Positions 19,297 to 28,018 of a stretch of DNA of 64,000 nt are shown piece by piece. The notes below the pieces were generated by a model. It saw only the letters and a list, made by a program, of their open reading frames with translations, was not told the DNA's origin and did no database searches. Position 1 is the stretch's first letter, and every line of letters begins with the position of its first letter. The translations under genes were made by a program, and so were the position numbers. Source of the stretch: Leptolyngbya sp. PCC 6406 (GTDB lineage: Bacteria > Cyanobacteriota > Cyanobacteriia > Phormidesmidales > Phormidesmidaceae); contig NZ_KI913949.1 of assembly GCF_000332095.2 (NCBI RefSeq), forward strand, positions 1,760,511 through 1,824,510. Reading direction: 5' to 3'.

Positions 19297-20115
19297 ATGA
19301 ATTTCAGAAAACTCTGGACACGAAATGAACTCATCATTGCAATGAATTTGTATTGCAAGTTGCCATTTGGTCAGCTTGATCATAGAAGACCCATCATCAT
19401 GGAAGTTGCTGCAAAGCTGGGTAGAACGCCTAGTAGTCTAGCGATGAAGCTTGTTAACTTTGCCTCACTTGATCCAGTACAGCAAGCGCGTGGTATTCGA
19501 GGCTTGAGTGGGGCAAGTAAAGCCGATCGAAGGATCTGGGAAGAATTCACGGCAAATTGGGAGCAATTGGGAACGGAAAGTGAAGAGCGCTTCCAAGAAT
19601 TGGTTGGCTTTGAATTCCATGATCTCAATCAATTGCTTGTCAGGCAAAAGTCTAAAACTTCCAAGCCAACTCCAACAAAACATCCTCCAAATCGAATTAT
19701 AGAAGCAACAGAATCCCAGATTACAGCCAAAACTAGAATTGGACAGAGTTTCTTTCGGCAAATGGTTTTGTCATCATATGGAAATCGTTGTTGTATCACT
19801 GGAAATCCCATCCCAGAACTGTTAATTGCAAGCCATATTATTCCTTGGCATAAACAATCAGAACATCGTCTCAATCCTCAAAATGGGTTATGCCTTGCGC
19901 GTACTCATGATGCTGCATTTGATCAAGGGCTAATTACATTTGATGAAAATTATAATTTGCTTTTAAGTCGCTATCTTCAAGAGTTTTTGCCTGAAGAAAC
20001 ATTGGAGCGCAACTTTGTTGAATATGCAGGTAATCAACTACGTTTGCCAGAAAAGTTTCAGCCTGAACCGGACTTCCTTCGTTTTCATCGAGAAGAAGTC
20101 TTTCTTGGTGCTTGA
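19297..20115 (+). CDS. HNH endonuclease family protein
   Basis: A 272-residue protein. The C-terminal HNH fold is clear: CCITGNPIPELLIASHIIPW, then NPQNGLCLARTHDAAFDQG, which supply the metal-binding His/Asn/His set. The N-terminal 60 residues look like a small DNA-binding domain (LGRTPSSLAMKL). Proteins of this layout are often annotated as putative restriction endonucleases; no methyltransferase is adjacent. The AT-rich composition suggests horizontal gain. Confidence 0.85.
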   Translation: MNFRKLWTRNELIIAMNLYCKLPFGQLDHRRPIIMEVAAKLGRTPSSLAMKLVNFASLDPVQQARGIRGLSGASKADRRIWEEFTANWEQLGTESEERFQELVGFEFHDLNQLLVRQKSKTSKPTPTKHPPNRIIEATESQITAKTRIGQSFFRQMVLSSYGNRCCITGNPIPELLIASHIIPWHKQSEHRLNPQNGLCLARTHDAAFDQGLITFDENYNLLLSRYLQEFLPEETLERNFVEYAGNQLRLPEKFQPEPDFLRFHREEVFLGA

Positions 20116-20176
20116 TTTACCAGTGACAAGTTAGACGGCACTGGAAATAGCAATGAAAATAGTGATTCCCACTTGG

Positions 20177-20351
20177 CTCGACTTTATCCATTCGGATTTG
20201 GGTGCAGCTCCGAAGACAAAGTCCTTTCCCTGCAAGGCTTCTGAATTTTCAGATGTCAGCCATAGGCATTAATCCTGGAAAAAGATCGGGCTACATCCTG
20301 TAAAACCCTTGGTGCTTCGTTCAGCGAATGCGGACCTTGGATAAAGTCGAG
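20177..20351. repeat. Perfect 14-bp inverted repeats 175 bp apart
   Basis: CTCGACTTTATCCA at 20177-20190 and its exact complement at 20338-20351 bracket a non-coding stretch that ends at the speB-like stop codon. The arrangement resembles a small non-autonomous element. There is no clear target duplication. Confidence 0.45.
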
Positions 20352-20352
20352 T

Positions 20353-21396
20353 TTAGGCCCGTAGCCCCATGAGATTGCAGAGCTTGTAAACGGCACGGGC
20401 AGCCACATTGCCATCCCAGTCCCCCGCCCCCACCTCCGACACATCGAAACCGATGAGGGTGCGGCCACTAGCAATCAGCGATCGCACTAAGCAAAAAACC
20501 TCCTCCAACTCCAGCCCACCGGGCACCGGCGTCCCCGTCCCAGGACAGAGCTTAGGATCCAGCCCATCTACATCAAAGCTGAGATATACCAGAGCCGGTA
20601 GGGGGGCAATAATCTCCTCACAGAGGGCTTGCCAAGGGGTGCCCTGATAGCGCCGCTGCTTCAGCACCGGGTCGTAGTGGGTAACAATGCGCCCCTGGGA
20701 AGCGTTAATTTTCGCCACCTCCCCATGGGCAATATCGCGGATGCCCACCTGCACCAATCGCGACACCTGGGGCAACGCCAGCACATTGCTCATGATGGAA
20801 GCGTGGGAATAGGGAAACCCCTGGTAGGCATCCCGCAAGTCGGCGTGGGCGTCAATGTGGAGAATGCCGAAGTCCGGGTATTGCTGGGCCAGGGCTTGAA
20901 TTGCCCCCAGGGGAACGCTGTGGTCACCGCCGATCACCCCCACCCGTTTTCCCAGCCCCAGGGCACGCTGGGTTTCCCCCCGCAACCAGGTATTGACCTG
21001 TTCTCCAGCGCGATTGACCTGGGCCAGGGCCGCTTCCAAGTCTGGATTGCCCGCGATCGCAACTCCCTGCTCCATCGCCTGAATCACCCGACTGGCCTCC
21101 CGGCGTCCGGCATCACTCCTCTGGCGAATCCAGTCCGGCATCGGTGGCATGTAAATACCCTGCTGCCAACCATCGGGATTATCCAGATCGTAGAGATCGA
21201 GCTGGGGCGATGCCTTCAGCACCGCCCCCGGCCCGTCAGCGGTACCCTCGTGGTAAGACACCGTCACCTCCCAGGGCACCCCAAAGATGATGATGCCCGC
21301 ACTGTCGTAGTCAAAGGGCAACCCATAGAGGTTGCCATTATCAAGGCCGACTCCACTGGGGTCAAAGGTTTGGAGAATCGTTTCACGGGGGGGCAT
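20353..21396 (-). CDS. speB: Agmatinase-like ureohydrolase
   Basis: Binuclear-metal ureohydrolase with all ligand motifs: GGDHSVPLG, DAHADLRD and SFDVDGLDP. The chosen ATG at 21396 starts 8 bases after the stop of the upstream fusion gene; a longer in-frame start would overlap it. About 347 residues, with an extended N-terminus (GVGLDNGNLYGLPFD) typical of one agmatinase subfamily. Beside a spermidine synthase the likely reaction is agmatine to putrescine plus urea. Related cyanobacterial proteins have turned out to hydrolyse guanidine or arginine, so the substrate is inferred. Confidence 0.85.
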   Translation of the reverse strand: MPPRETILQTFDPSGVGLDNGNLYGLPFDYDSAGIIIFGVPWEVTVSYHEGTADGPGAVLKASPQLDLYDLDNPDGWQQGIYMPPMPDWIRQRSDAGRREASRVIQAMEQGVAIAGNPDLEAALAQVNRAGEQVNTWLRGETQRALGLGKRVGVIGGDHSVPLGAIQALAQQYPDFGILHIDAHADLRDAYQGFPYSHASIMSNVLALPQVSRLVQVGIRDIAHGEVAKINASQGRIVTHYDPVLKQRRYQGTPWQALCEEIIAPLPALVYLSFDVDGLDPKLCPGTGTPVPGGLELEEVFCLVRSLIASGRTLIGFDVSEVGAGDWDGNVAARAVYKLCNLMGLRA

Positions 21397-21404
21397 GGGC
21401 AAGC

Positions 21405-22688
21405 CTACCGAGTCAGCAGGGTGCGGATGAAGGTGGGCAGGCAAAAGGCTGCTTGGTGAATGTCAGCGTTGTAGTATTGCAGATTGTGGGTCTGGGCAAA
21501 CTGGGCAGCGCGATCGCGATCCAGATTCTCTACCGGATGGATACCCGCCTTGGCGCAAAAGGCAAAACTCCACATCCCCGTAGGGTAGGTGGGGATAAAG
21601 GCCAAGTAGCAATGGACCTGGGGCGAACCAAAGATGTCTTGGAGACAGTGGTTAAGGTCCACAAAGGCAGGCTGGTTAAAGCGGGGGGATTCACTCTGGG
21701 CCGTCATCAACCCCCCCGGTCGCAGACAGCGATGGACATCAGCGTAGAAACTATGGCTAAATAACCCCTCCGATGGCCCCACCGGGTCGGAGGAATCCAC
21801 CACAATTAGGTCATAGGCATCAGCGGGGGACTGTTTTACAAAATCAATGCCGTCCCCAATGATCAGATTCAATTTAGGATCATCCAGCCCCGAAGAGAGG
21901 GAAGGGAGATATTGCCGAGAGGCCCGCACCACCACTTCATCGATTTCCACCATGGTGATGGATTCCACCGTAGAATGCTTGAGGATTTCCCGGACACTAC
22001 CCCCATCGCCACCGCCGATCACCAGCACGTCTTTGATATCGGGACGGCTGATCATGGGGACATGAATAATCATTTCGTGGTACGCCTTCTCGTCCTTCTC
22101 TGAGCACATCACCATGTTGTCAACGGTGAGCATTTTACCGTACTCAAAGGTGTCGAAAATTTCCACGGTTTGAAAGGGAGATTTTTCGCGGAAAACCCGA
22201 TCCCCTTTGTGGCGAATGGAGAGGGCAATATTTTCGTTGCGATCGGTGAACCACACACTGCGGCTATGGCGCGGGGCGACCAGTTTTTGGGTGGCGTCAT
22301 CCCGCAATTCCCCTAGGTCCACTTCAGAGCGCTCTAGCAGTTCCAGTTGACCGCGATTCAGCTCAATGGCCGACCCGTGCTCTGCTTCAAAGGCGGCTTT
22401 CAAAATCTCGTAGGAGGTCCAGGGATTGACGGAATAGCCACAGGTGAAAAGATCGACCGCCGCATAGCGATATTCTGGCCATGTGTGGATGGCAAGGTGA
22501 CTTTCTTGAATTACCACCACCCCCGATACGCCAAAGGGGGAAAAATGGTGGAACACGGAGCTGATGATGGTGGCTCCTGATTCCTTCGCAGCGGATAACA
22601 TACTGGATTCGATGCGAGGGACATCATTCAAGACTTCGGAGGAGCAGCCATAGAATTCCACCAAGATGTGACGGCCAAGTGAGTTCAT
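21405..22688 (-). CDS. Fused S-adenosylmethionine decarboxylase-spermidine synthase
   Basis: Two enzymes in one chain. Residues about 1-125 are a prokaryotic AdoMetDC (SpeH type): in [13 protein letters not shown] the Glu-Ser bond is the self-cleavage site that creates the pyruvoyl group. Residues about 135-427 are an aminopropyltransferase with [14 protein letters not shown] (AdoMet site) and [14 protein letters not shown] (catalytic Asp region). ATG 22688 is chosen: GGAGG lies 13 bases upstream, and an upstream TTG would sit inside it. The chain decarboxylates AdoMet and uses the product to turn putrescine into spermidine; the adjacent SpeB-like enzyme could supply putrescine. The processing of the fusion is not visible from sequence. 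Confidence 0.93.
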   Translation of the reverse strand: MNSLGRHILVEFYGCSSEVLNDVPRIESSMLSAAKESGATIISSVFHHFSPFGVSGVVVIQESHLAIHTWPEYRYAAVDLFTCGYSVNPWTSYEILKAAFEAEHGSAIELNRGQLELLERSEVDLGELRDDATQKLVAPRHSRSVWFTDRNENIALSIRHKGDRVFREKSPFQTVEIFDTFEYGKMLTVDNMVMCSEKDEKAYHEMIIHVPMISRPDIKDVLVIGGGDGGSVREILKHSTVESITMVEIDEVVVRASRQYLPSLSSGLDDPKLNLIIGDGIDFVKQSPADAYDLIVVDSSDPVGPSEGLFSHSFYADVHRCLRPGGLMTAQSESPRFNQPAFVDLNHCLQDIFGSPQVHCYLAFIPTYPTGMWSFAFCAKAGIHPVENLDRDRAAQFAQTHNLQYYNADIHQAAFCLPTFIRTLLTR

Positions 22689-23132
22689 TGTGATTTTATA
22701 CACCTCCAAATAATGTAAGCGAATCAGTTAGGCATTCAGTCAATTCTTAGCTGTATCTCTACAGGGAACCTTGAACATAATAGATGGGTTTAAGGATTGT
22801 GTCGCACAAAAGTCTCATAATCTCCTTGTCCATTCTCAAGTGGAGTCAGGATATTCTCAATAAGGCCGATTTGTCGAGAGACTCTAAATGATATAGCGAT
22901 CCTGAATAAACTTTAAGCAAGTGTCTTCGTGGTTTTTCTCCTAGTGGAGACGCTGCACGTCTGACCGCTGTGCGGATAGTTCTTGGCTTTGCCACCCCAG
23001 TAGGTCTAGGTGACATCTGTAGTCTTATTTCGGGGAGTTGGGATAAAACCCGCTAGGGCGGCCACCCAGCCCCAACCCGAGATGGCTTTCTCAGCTTAGG
23101 CTCAAGCGCCTCTCAGCATTGGTCGGCATCTT
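22689..23132. other. Gap upstream of polyamine operon; possible structured RNA
   Basis: No open reading frame is convincing. A promoter-like TTGTCG...TATAGC lies at 22871-22897. The segment after 22920 contains a small dispersed repeat (TCTCCTAGTGGAGACGCTGC) and a GC-rich self-complementary stretch around 23035-23090 (CGGG..GTTGGG / CCCAACCCG), and it leads into a terminator. A non-coding RNA is possible but unidentified. Confidence 0.35.
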
Positions 23133-23172
23133 AGAAACAGAGAGCAGTCTGACCCAGCTCTCTGTTTCTTTT
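23133..23172 (+). terminator. Rho-independent terminator without an upstream gene
   Basis: A perfect 13-bp stem, AGAAACAGAGAGC / GCTCTCTGTTTCT, with an 11-base loop followed by TTTT. It points along the plus strand, yet the nearest upstream gene is on the minus strand and reads away. It either ends an unannotated RNA or attenuates the VTT-AraC transcript. Confidence 0.75.
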
Positions 23173-23191
23173 GCCCAGGGCACCCCCATTT

Positions 23192-23938
23192 ATGGCTCAC
23201 CCCCATTCTGCCGATGGTCTTCACCCATCCACCCATCTACCCACCCATCTACCCATCCACTCGCTCATCCTTGCCGTCATCCTTGCCGCCCTGGCCCTGC
23301 TGGTTTGGCTACTGCTCAAGGATCAAACCGCCCTGTTTACCCCCGCTGGGCTGAGGCAGGCAGTAGAACACCTGGGCCACTGGGGGCCAATGCTCTACAT
23401 TGGGACTCTCGCCCTGTCGGTGGTCATCAGCCCCATTCCGGGTGCGCCCTTGGTGGTAATGGGCGGGGTGATGTGGGGGCCAGTGGCCGGGGTTTACGCT
23501 GTGGTCGGTGGCTTTGCCGGTGGTCTGATCGCCTATGCGATCGCGCGCACCCTGGGTCAGGCGGCGGTGCAGAAGCTCACCGGGCGATCGCTCACCCTTG
23601 CCGCCGAGGGCGAAGATATTGGAACTGGGCTGGTGCTAGTCAGCCGCCTGCTGCCGGTTCTGCCCTTTGGCTTTTTGAGCTACGGCTGGGGCATGGCCAA
23701 CGTTCCGGCTCGGTCTTATGCGATCGCCACCCTAGTAGGTATGACGCCACCCACACTGCTGTTGAGCTATTTGGGTGAGAACTTTACCGCTCAAGCGTCT
23801 GGGACACTGGTCTTGACCGCAGTGGTGCTGCTGTTGCTGGTCGGCCTTCCCCTACTACGGCGCGGTGCTCCCCTCAATCTGCAAGATCTGATCCAGATGA
23901 GGAACACCCTCCCAATTCTAGTTAGATTTCATGATTAA
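23192..23938 (+). CDS. TVP38/TMEM64 (VTT domain) membrane protein
   Basis: Integral plasma-membrane protein of about 248 residues with 5-6 hydrophobic helices. The VTT/SNARE-associated core is visible as SPIPGAPLVVMGGVMWGP followed by FAGGLIAYAIARTLG and VSRLLPVLPFG. Eukaryotic and bacterial relatives are lipid scramblases. The N-terminal stretch rich in His/Pro/Thr comes from a short ACCCATCYA repeat in the DNA. ATG 23192 is chosen. Its end overlaps the AraC gene by 8 bp. Confidence 0.88.
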   Translation: MAHPHSADGLHPSTHLPTHLPIHSLILAVILAALALLVWLLLKDQTALFTPAGLRQAVEHLGHWGPMLYIGTLALSVVISPIPGAPLVVMGGVMWGPVAGVYAVVGGFAGGLIAYAIARTLGQAAVQKLTGRSLTLAAEGEDIGTGLVLVSRLLPVLPFGFLSYGWGMANVPARSYAIATLVGMTPPTLLLSYLGENFTAQASGTLVLTAVVLLLLVGLPLLRRGAPLNLQDLIQMRNTLPILVRFHD

Positions 23939-24854
23939 AGTTCCCGAGTATCTGATTTCTCAGCAGCGGCTATATGCCGTAGAGGCGGATGAGGCCACCT
24001 ATGTAGAGTATGTTCAGCTCCATCGGCAAACTCGCAAAGTTGTTGAGGTGACGAAGCATACCCTGATGGTGACTCTCCAGGGTGAAAAAATCGTCCATAC
24101 CGCCCATAGTGATTATCATCTAGCGCCCGGTGCAGCGATCTTTCTGGGTAAAGGGGCCTATGTCACCTCAGAATTGCTGGCGGCGGACAATAAAGCTTAC
24201 CAAGCCCTACTCTTTTTCTTGGATGACGGGTTTCTAAACACCTTTATTACTGAAAGCAATCTCCTCCCTTTAACAGAGCTTACGTCCGAAAAATTAGGTA
24301 ATTTTCAAAATGATCCTATTGTTTTTTCCATCGTAGTTTCGCCCTTTCTCAAAGCTGGAGTAGACTCTCTTTTGCCTCACTTTACCCATCAGTCGATATA
24401 TAGCAAACACCTGGTCAAGCTAAAACTCTATGAAGTCTTGCTCAGCCTGTTGGAGACCAGTGCGAAACCAGCGGTTTTCAGCTTGTTAGCCGCGATCTCA
24501 GCCCAGCAACCTCTCGACCTAAAATCCTTCATGGAAAGGCATTTTACCGAGCCCTATACTTTGCCTCAGTTTGCCACCGCCACCGGGCGTAGCCTCACGA
24601 GCTTTAAGCGAGACTTCGCTGATTTATTTCACGACACTCCCAAGCGATGGATTACCCAAAAACGGCTGGAGCGTGCCCATTTATTACTCAGCAGAACCGG
24701 CAAACCCGTGACTGAGGTTTGCTATGAGGCGGGATTTGCCAACCTGTCTCATTTCATCGTTCTATTTAAAGAGAAATATCAAATTACGCCCAAGCAGTTG
24801 CAACAGAAGGTGGGCTCGAACCATCGATTCCAAACGGTAGCCCTAGGGAACTAA
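23931..24854 (+). CDS. AraC family transcriptional regulator
   Basis: Residues 1-190 are a cupin-like sensor domain of the ExsA-type. The C-terminal 100 residues hold two helix-turn-helix motifs (LPQFATATGRSLTSFKRDF; VTEVCYEAGFANLSHFIVLFK), the AraC signature. It overlaps the VTT gene and lies just before a DUF1330 lipoprotein gene, which are its likely local targets. The inducer is unknown. Confidence 0.9.
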   Translation: MIKVPEYLISQQRLYAVEADEATYVEYVQLHRQTRKVVEVTKHTLMVTLQGEKIVHTAHSDYHLAPGAAIFLGKGAYVTSELLAADNKAYQALLFFLDDGFLNTFITESNLLPLTELTSEKLGNFQNDPIVFSIVVSPFLKAGVDSLLPHFTHQSIYSKHLVKLKLYEVLLSLLETSAKPAVFSLLAAISAQQPLDLKSFMERHFTEPYTLPQFATATGRSLTSFKRDFADLFHDTPKRWITQKRLERAHLLLSRTGKPVTEVCYEAGFANLSHFIVLFKEKYQITPKQLQQKVGSNHRFQTVALGN

Positions 24855-24951
24855 ATTCAACAAAAAAAAGCCTGAATCTGGGAGTTTTAAGTGAGGATGT
24901 TGGCTAGGCTTGATTTACGTCAACACCACCAGTAATAGAAGGAACAATACC

Positions 24952-25401
24952 ATGATGCTCTGGCGATCCAAACGACTCCATCCAAGGTTGAAATCTGTCG
25001 TCAGTAGCGCCGGATTGTTGCTGCTGTTGTCAGCTTGTGGTGGGGCTCAACTCTCTACCTCACTGGTTCCTGTCCCTACTTCGACCTCTCAAGGAGACCC
25101 TCCCATGTCTGAAACATCGATTCTCATTGTCAATGCTGTGGTGAACCCTGCCGAAGCTGCGGCGCTAGAGCAGTATTCAACCCAGGTGACGGCTCTCTTT
25201 AAAGCTGCTGGGGCAACACCCTTGGGCCGCTACCGCCTAATCGAACCAGTGTTGGGCGATCGCCATCCTACTCTGGTGGTAATGATGGAGTTCCCGTCCG
25301 ATCAGGCTATTCGTGAGGTTTTTGCCAGCGAGACCTATCAACAGTTGACCCCTGAACGGGAGAAGGCGTTTGAAACCTTAGAAGTGTTTATTGCTCGCTA
25401 A
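24952..25401 (+). CDS. DUF1330-like lipoprotein
   Basis: Signal peptide with lipobox LLLLSAC (acylated Cys near residue 29), then a Ser/Thr/Pro linker and a roughly 95-residue ferredoxin-like DUF1330 domain (SILIVNAVVNP...PTLVVMMEFPS). Many DUF1330 proteins are cytoplasmic; a lipoprotein form is less usual. An AGAAGGAA stretch lies about 10 bases before the ATG at 24952. The 3' end overlaps the convergent histidine kinase gene by 14 bp. Confidence 0.8.
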   Translation: MMLWRSKRLHPRLKSVVSSAGLLLLLSACGGAQLSTSLVPVPTSTSQGDPPMSETSILIVNAVVNPAEAAALEQYSTQVTALFKAAGATPLGRYRLIEPVLGDRHPTLVVMMEFPSDQAIREVFASETYQQLTPEREKAFETLEVFIAR

Positions 25402-26512
25402 CGCGCAAGGGCAGCATGATGCGTACCGTTGTACCAGCCTCGGCGGTGGACTCAATAGCAACCTTCCCGCTGTGGGCAGCCACAATCCGCTTGACGATCG
25501 CTACCCCCAGACCATTGCCTCCCAGCTTGGTGGTAAAAAAGGGCTGCCCCAGCTTGGCCAATACCTCTGGGGGAATGGGGTCACCACCGTTATGGACGCT
25601 AATGCACACGGCCTGGGGGAGTGAGGTAATGCACCAAGTCACAGTATCACCAGGGGCAACAGCTTCGCAGGCGTTGCGTACCAGGTTGATAAACACCTGC
25701 TTAAGCTTGTCGGCATCGCCGTCTATCCATGCTTCGGGCAGGTCAGATTCCAACACCAGCGATCGCCCCTCCACCGCCAGCAGTTCTGTCAGCCGAGGTT
25801 GGATATCCTGGCAGAACGCTGTTAGGTCAAGGGGTTTGGCCTCTAGAACCGGCTCGCGGGCATACTGCAAAATCTCACTCAACAACTGCTTCAGGCGATC
25901 GGCCTCCTCTAAGGCTAGGTCAAGCCGCCGTTGAGCACGGTCGCTCAAATCCATATCTCGAAAGGACTCTAGCCCCATCAGGATAGTGGTCAACGGGCTG
26001 CGCACCTCGTGCACAATCATGGCCGCTAGTTCACCAATTTCCGCCAAGCGCTCCATGGCGGCCTGGGCCTGCTTGCGCTCGGTAATGTCGCGCACCATAG
26101 AAATAATGCAATCCTGACCATCTAGTGAGACGACTGCCGCCGAAATTTCTGAGGGGACTGTAACGCCTGATTTCGTCATACAGGAGAGTTCGTTAGTCCA
26201 GCCGTGGCCCTGTTGCAAAACGGTAAGGCCGAAGGTCTGGAACTTAGATAGCTCGTGGGGATGAATTGAAGACACTGCCACAGAATTCAACAACTCCTCA
26301 CGGCTGTAGCCCAAGAGTTTACTGGCTTTGGGGTTGGCTTCAAGAATACGATCGCCCTTTGGATCAATTACAAAAATAGCATCGTTAGAATACTCAAAAA
26401 TCTTGCGCAATCGCTGCTCACTAGAACTCAGGGCCTCTACCGTCTGCTGCTCTAGCCGGTCTAGCTGCTGCTCCTGTGCAGAGGACGATTCTGCCATCGG
26501 GTTAGCCATCAT
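25388..26512 (-). CDS. PAS sensor histidine kinase
   Basis: Soluble two-component kinase of 374 residues: short coiled N-terminus, one PAS domain (about 35-150), HisKA with phosphoacceptor MIVHEVRSPLTT, and HATPase with N-box NLVRNACEA and G-box GGNGLGVAIVKRI. No receiver or response regulator is encoded nearby, so its partner is elsewhere. It has no membrane segment; the PAS domain would sense an internal signal. Confidence 0.93.
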   Translation of the reverse strand: MMANPMAESSSAQEQQLDRLEQQTVEALSSSEQRLRKIFEYSNDAIFVIDPKGDRILEANPKASKLLGYSREELLNSVAVSSIHPHELSKFQTFGLTVLQQGHGWTNELSCMTKSGVTVPSEISAAVVSLDGQDCIISMVRDITERKQAQAAMERLAEIGELAAMIVHEVRSPLTTILMGLESFRDMDLSDRAQRRLDLALEEADRLKQLLSEILQYAREPVLEAKPLDLTAFCQDIQPRLTELLAVEGRSLVLESDLPEAWIDGDADKLKQVFINLVRNACEAVAPGDTVTWCITSLPQAVCISVHNGGDPIPPEVLAKLGQPFFTTKLGGNGLGVAIVKRIVAAHSGKVAIESTAEAGTTVRIMLPLRVSEQ

Positions 26513-26541
26513 TGAAGGTGGGCTTCCCTACCGTAGCAGAT

Positions 26542-26585
26542 CACCAAAAGTGGCCCAAAGTCTGGAGCTTGGACCACTTTTGGTG
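26542..26585. promoter_or_regulatory. 12-bp inverted repeat in histidine kinase leader
   Basis: CACCAAAAGTGG and its exact complement are separated by 20 bases that pair further at their ends. It lies 30 bases before the kinase start codon on the minus strand. It could be a leader hairpin, an operator, or the terminator hairpin of the 57-aa gene upstream. Confidence 0.5.
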
Positions 26586-26702
26586 CTTATGTTTTAAGGG
26601 GAGGTGAGGGGTGATCAAAGGCCGTACACTAGAGCGTTATCCTAGCCTCGGCAATGCTCCATCACCATTGTCCCCAGTGCACTGGTCAATACTGAACTGA
26701 TA

Positions 26703-26876
26703 TTAAGCTTGGCGCTGAGCACGGTTGTACTCTTGAAGCTCCATTAGGGTAACTTCGCCATCGCCGTTGAGGTCGGCGGCGGGGTCATTGAAGTGGGTCT
26801 GACTGGCATTGGCGGTAGAGGCCATAGCCAGCGTAGACATGACCAGTACCAAACCAGAAAGTAGATAGCGTTTCAT
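26703..26876 (-). CDS. Secreted 57-residue EF-hand protein
   Basis: Too short for most gene callers but well supported. AGGAGA lies 6 bases before the ATG. A classic signal peptide (MKRYLLSGLVLVMSTLAMA, cleavage near ANA) is followed by one canonical EF-hand loop, DLNGDGEVTLME, with ligands at positions 1, 3, 5 and 12. It probably binds calcium in the periplasm or outside the cell. It lies upstream of the histidine kinase on the same strand. Confidence 0.8.
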   Translation of the reverse strand: MKRYLLSGLVLVMSTLAMASTANASQTHFNDPAADLNGDGEVTLMELQEYNRAQRQA

Positions 26877-27040
26877 CGGGTTCTCCTTTGCAAAGGGATG
26901 AGCTTTGCTTGCTTTGTGGTCTATGGTTTCTATAATGCGGTGCCCCCCTGAGAGGCAGATAAATGTAGCGTAAGATACGCTTAGAGTTGTCTGAGAAAGA
27001 AATTAGGGTATCAACTCAAAGCGGGACAAATCTTCTGGGG

Positions 27041-27086
27041 AGGAGTTAGGAGCTAGAATTTAGTACCCTCCTGGCTCCTAACTCCT
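27041..27086. repeat. Dispersed hairpin AGGAGTTAGGAGC / GCTCCTAACTCCT
   Basis: Perfect 13-bp arms around 20 bases, of the AGGAGTTAGGAG type common between cyanobacterial genes. The surrounding 26877-27196 gap contains no gene. Confidence 0.6.
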
Positions 27087-27196
27087 GAATTCCTCGAAGC
27101 CCATATTGTCTCGGCTTACGTTGATGCCGGGAATTCTTTGAGGGTGTTGTTGCCAGGGTCAGGGAAAATTCAGGCCGTTAACCTGTGCTAGGAGTC

Positions 27197-27227
27197 AAAA
27201 AAGCCCTGGAGTTATGATCTCCAGGGC
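27197..27227 (-). terminator. Rho-independent terminator of peroxiredoxin-like gene
   Basis: On the minus strand, GCCCTGGAG / CTCCAGGGC forms a 9-bp stem with a 7-base loop followed by six T's, about 60 bases after the stop at 27286. A related repeat of the arm sequence (CTGGAGATCACTCTCCAGG) lies at 27242-27260. Confidence 0.85.
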
Positions 27228-27285
27228 AGTTTGGTGTGGACCTGGAGATCACTCTCCAGGGTGTTCGTGAGCGAACGATGAAAAC

Positions 27286-27942
27286 CTAGGCCGCTACCGC
27301 CAACTGTTTGAGGGCTGCGACGATGCCCTCTGGGTCTTGCCGCTGCTGATAGTCAGTGTTGACAAAGGCGTGGACGATGGTGCCATCGGTGGCGACCACA
27401 TAGGTGGCGGGCAGCGGTAGCTCAAAGCTGTCGTCGCCGTTGTAGGTTGGAATGTCGATGCCAAAAGAGTCATAGATAGGTCGCAGCGCTTCGGGTATCG
27501 TAAACACCAGACCAAATGCCTTGGCTACCCGATTTTTCTCATCGCTCAGCACCGGAAAAGCCAACTCGTACTTTTCCGCTGTCGATAGTGAGTTGTCAGG
27601 CATCTCCGGCGAAATTGCCACCAGGGTTGCTCCCTGGGCCTGAATCTCAGGCAGTGCCTGCTGCAAAGCCCGCAGTTCTAAATTGCAGTAAGGGCACCAG
27701 CTGCCTCGGTAAAAGCTAATCACCAGTGGTCCAGTTTTTAGCAAGGTGGGCAAGCTGACCCACTGTTTTGTGGCATTGGGCAGCGTCACGTCAGGAATTT
27801 TGTCACCGACATTTAGGCTCTGCGCCAGAATACTAGAATTGACTAAGGTTTCAGCCGCTGCGGTCATTTGAGCCTTAACGTCATCGGGCATTTGAGCTGC
27901 TATGTCAACAGCGAGGTTGGCTAGGTCTTGGGTTAACCCCAT
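27286..27942 (-). CDS. Peroxiredoxin-like (AhpC/TSA) protein
   Basis: Thioredoxin-fold protein with the active-site segment SWCPYCNLELRAL, which carries two cysteines spaced CxxC, and a long N-terminal helix region (about 60 residues). It belongs to the PRX-like-2 type often annotated peroxiredoxin-like, expected to reduce peroxides or act as a thiol oxidoreductase in the cytoplasm. ATG 27942 (MGLTQDLANL) is preferred; an in-frame ATG ten codons upstream exists. It is followed by a clear terminator. Confidence 0.88.
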   Translation of the reverse strand: MGLTQDLANLAVDIAAQMPDDVKAQMTAAAETLVNSSILAQSLNVGDKIPDVTLPNATKQWVSLPTLLKTGPLVISFYRGSWCPYCNLELRALQQALPEIQAQGATLVAISPEMPDNSLSTAEKYELAFPVLSDEKNRVAKAFGLVFTIPEALRPIYDSFGIDIPTYNGDDSFELPLPATYVVATDGTIVHAFVNTDYQQRQDPEGIVAALKQLAVAA

Positions 27943-28018
27943 AGAAAAACTCCAAATTCGACGGTGTTCCATAAATCACTATATCGAGGTGAGATGAGAG
28001 TACCCTGAGCTGCGGCAT

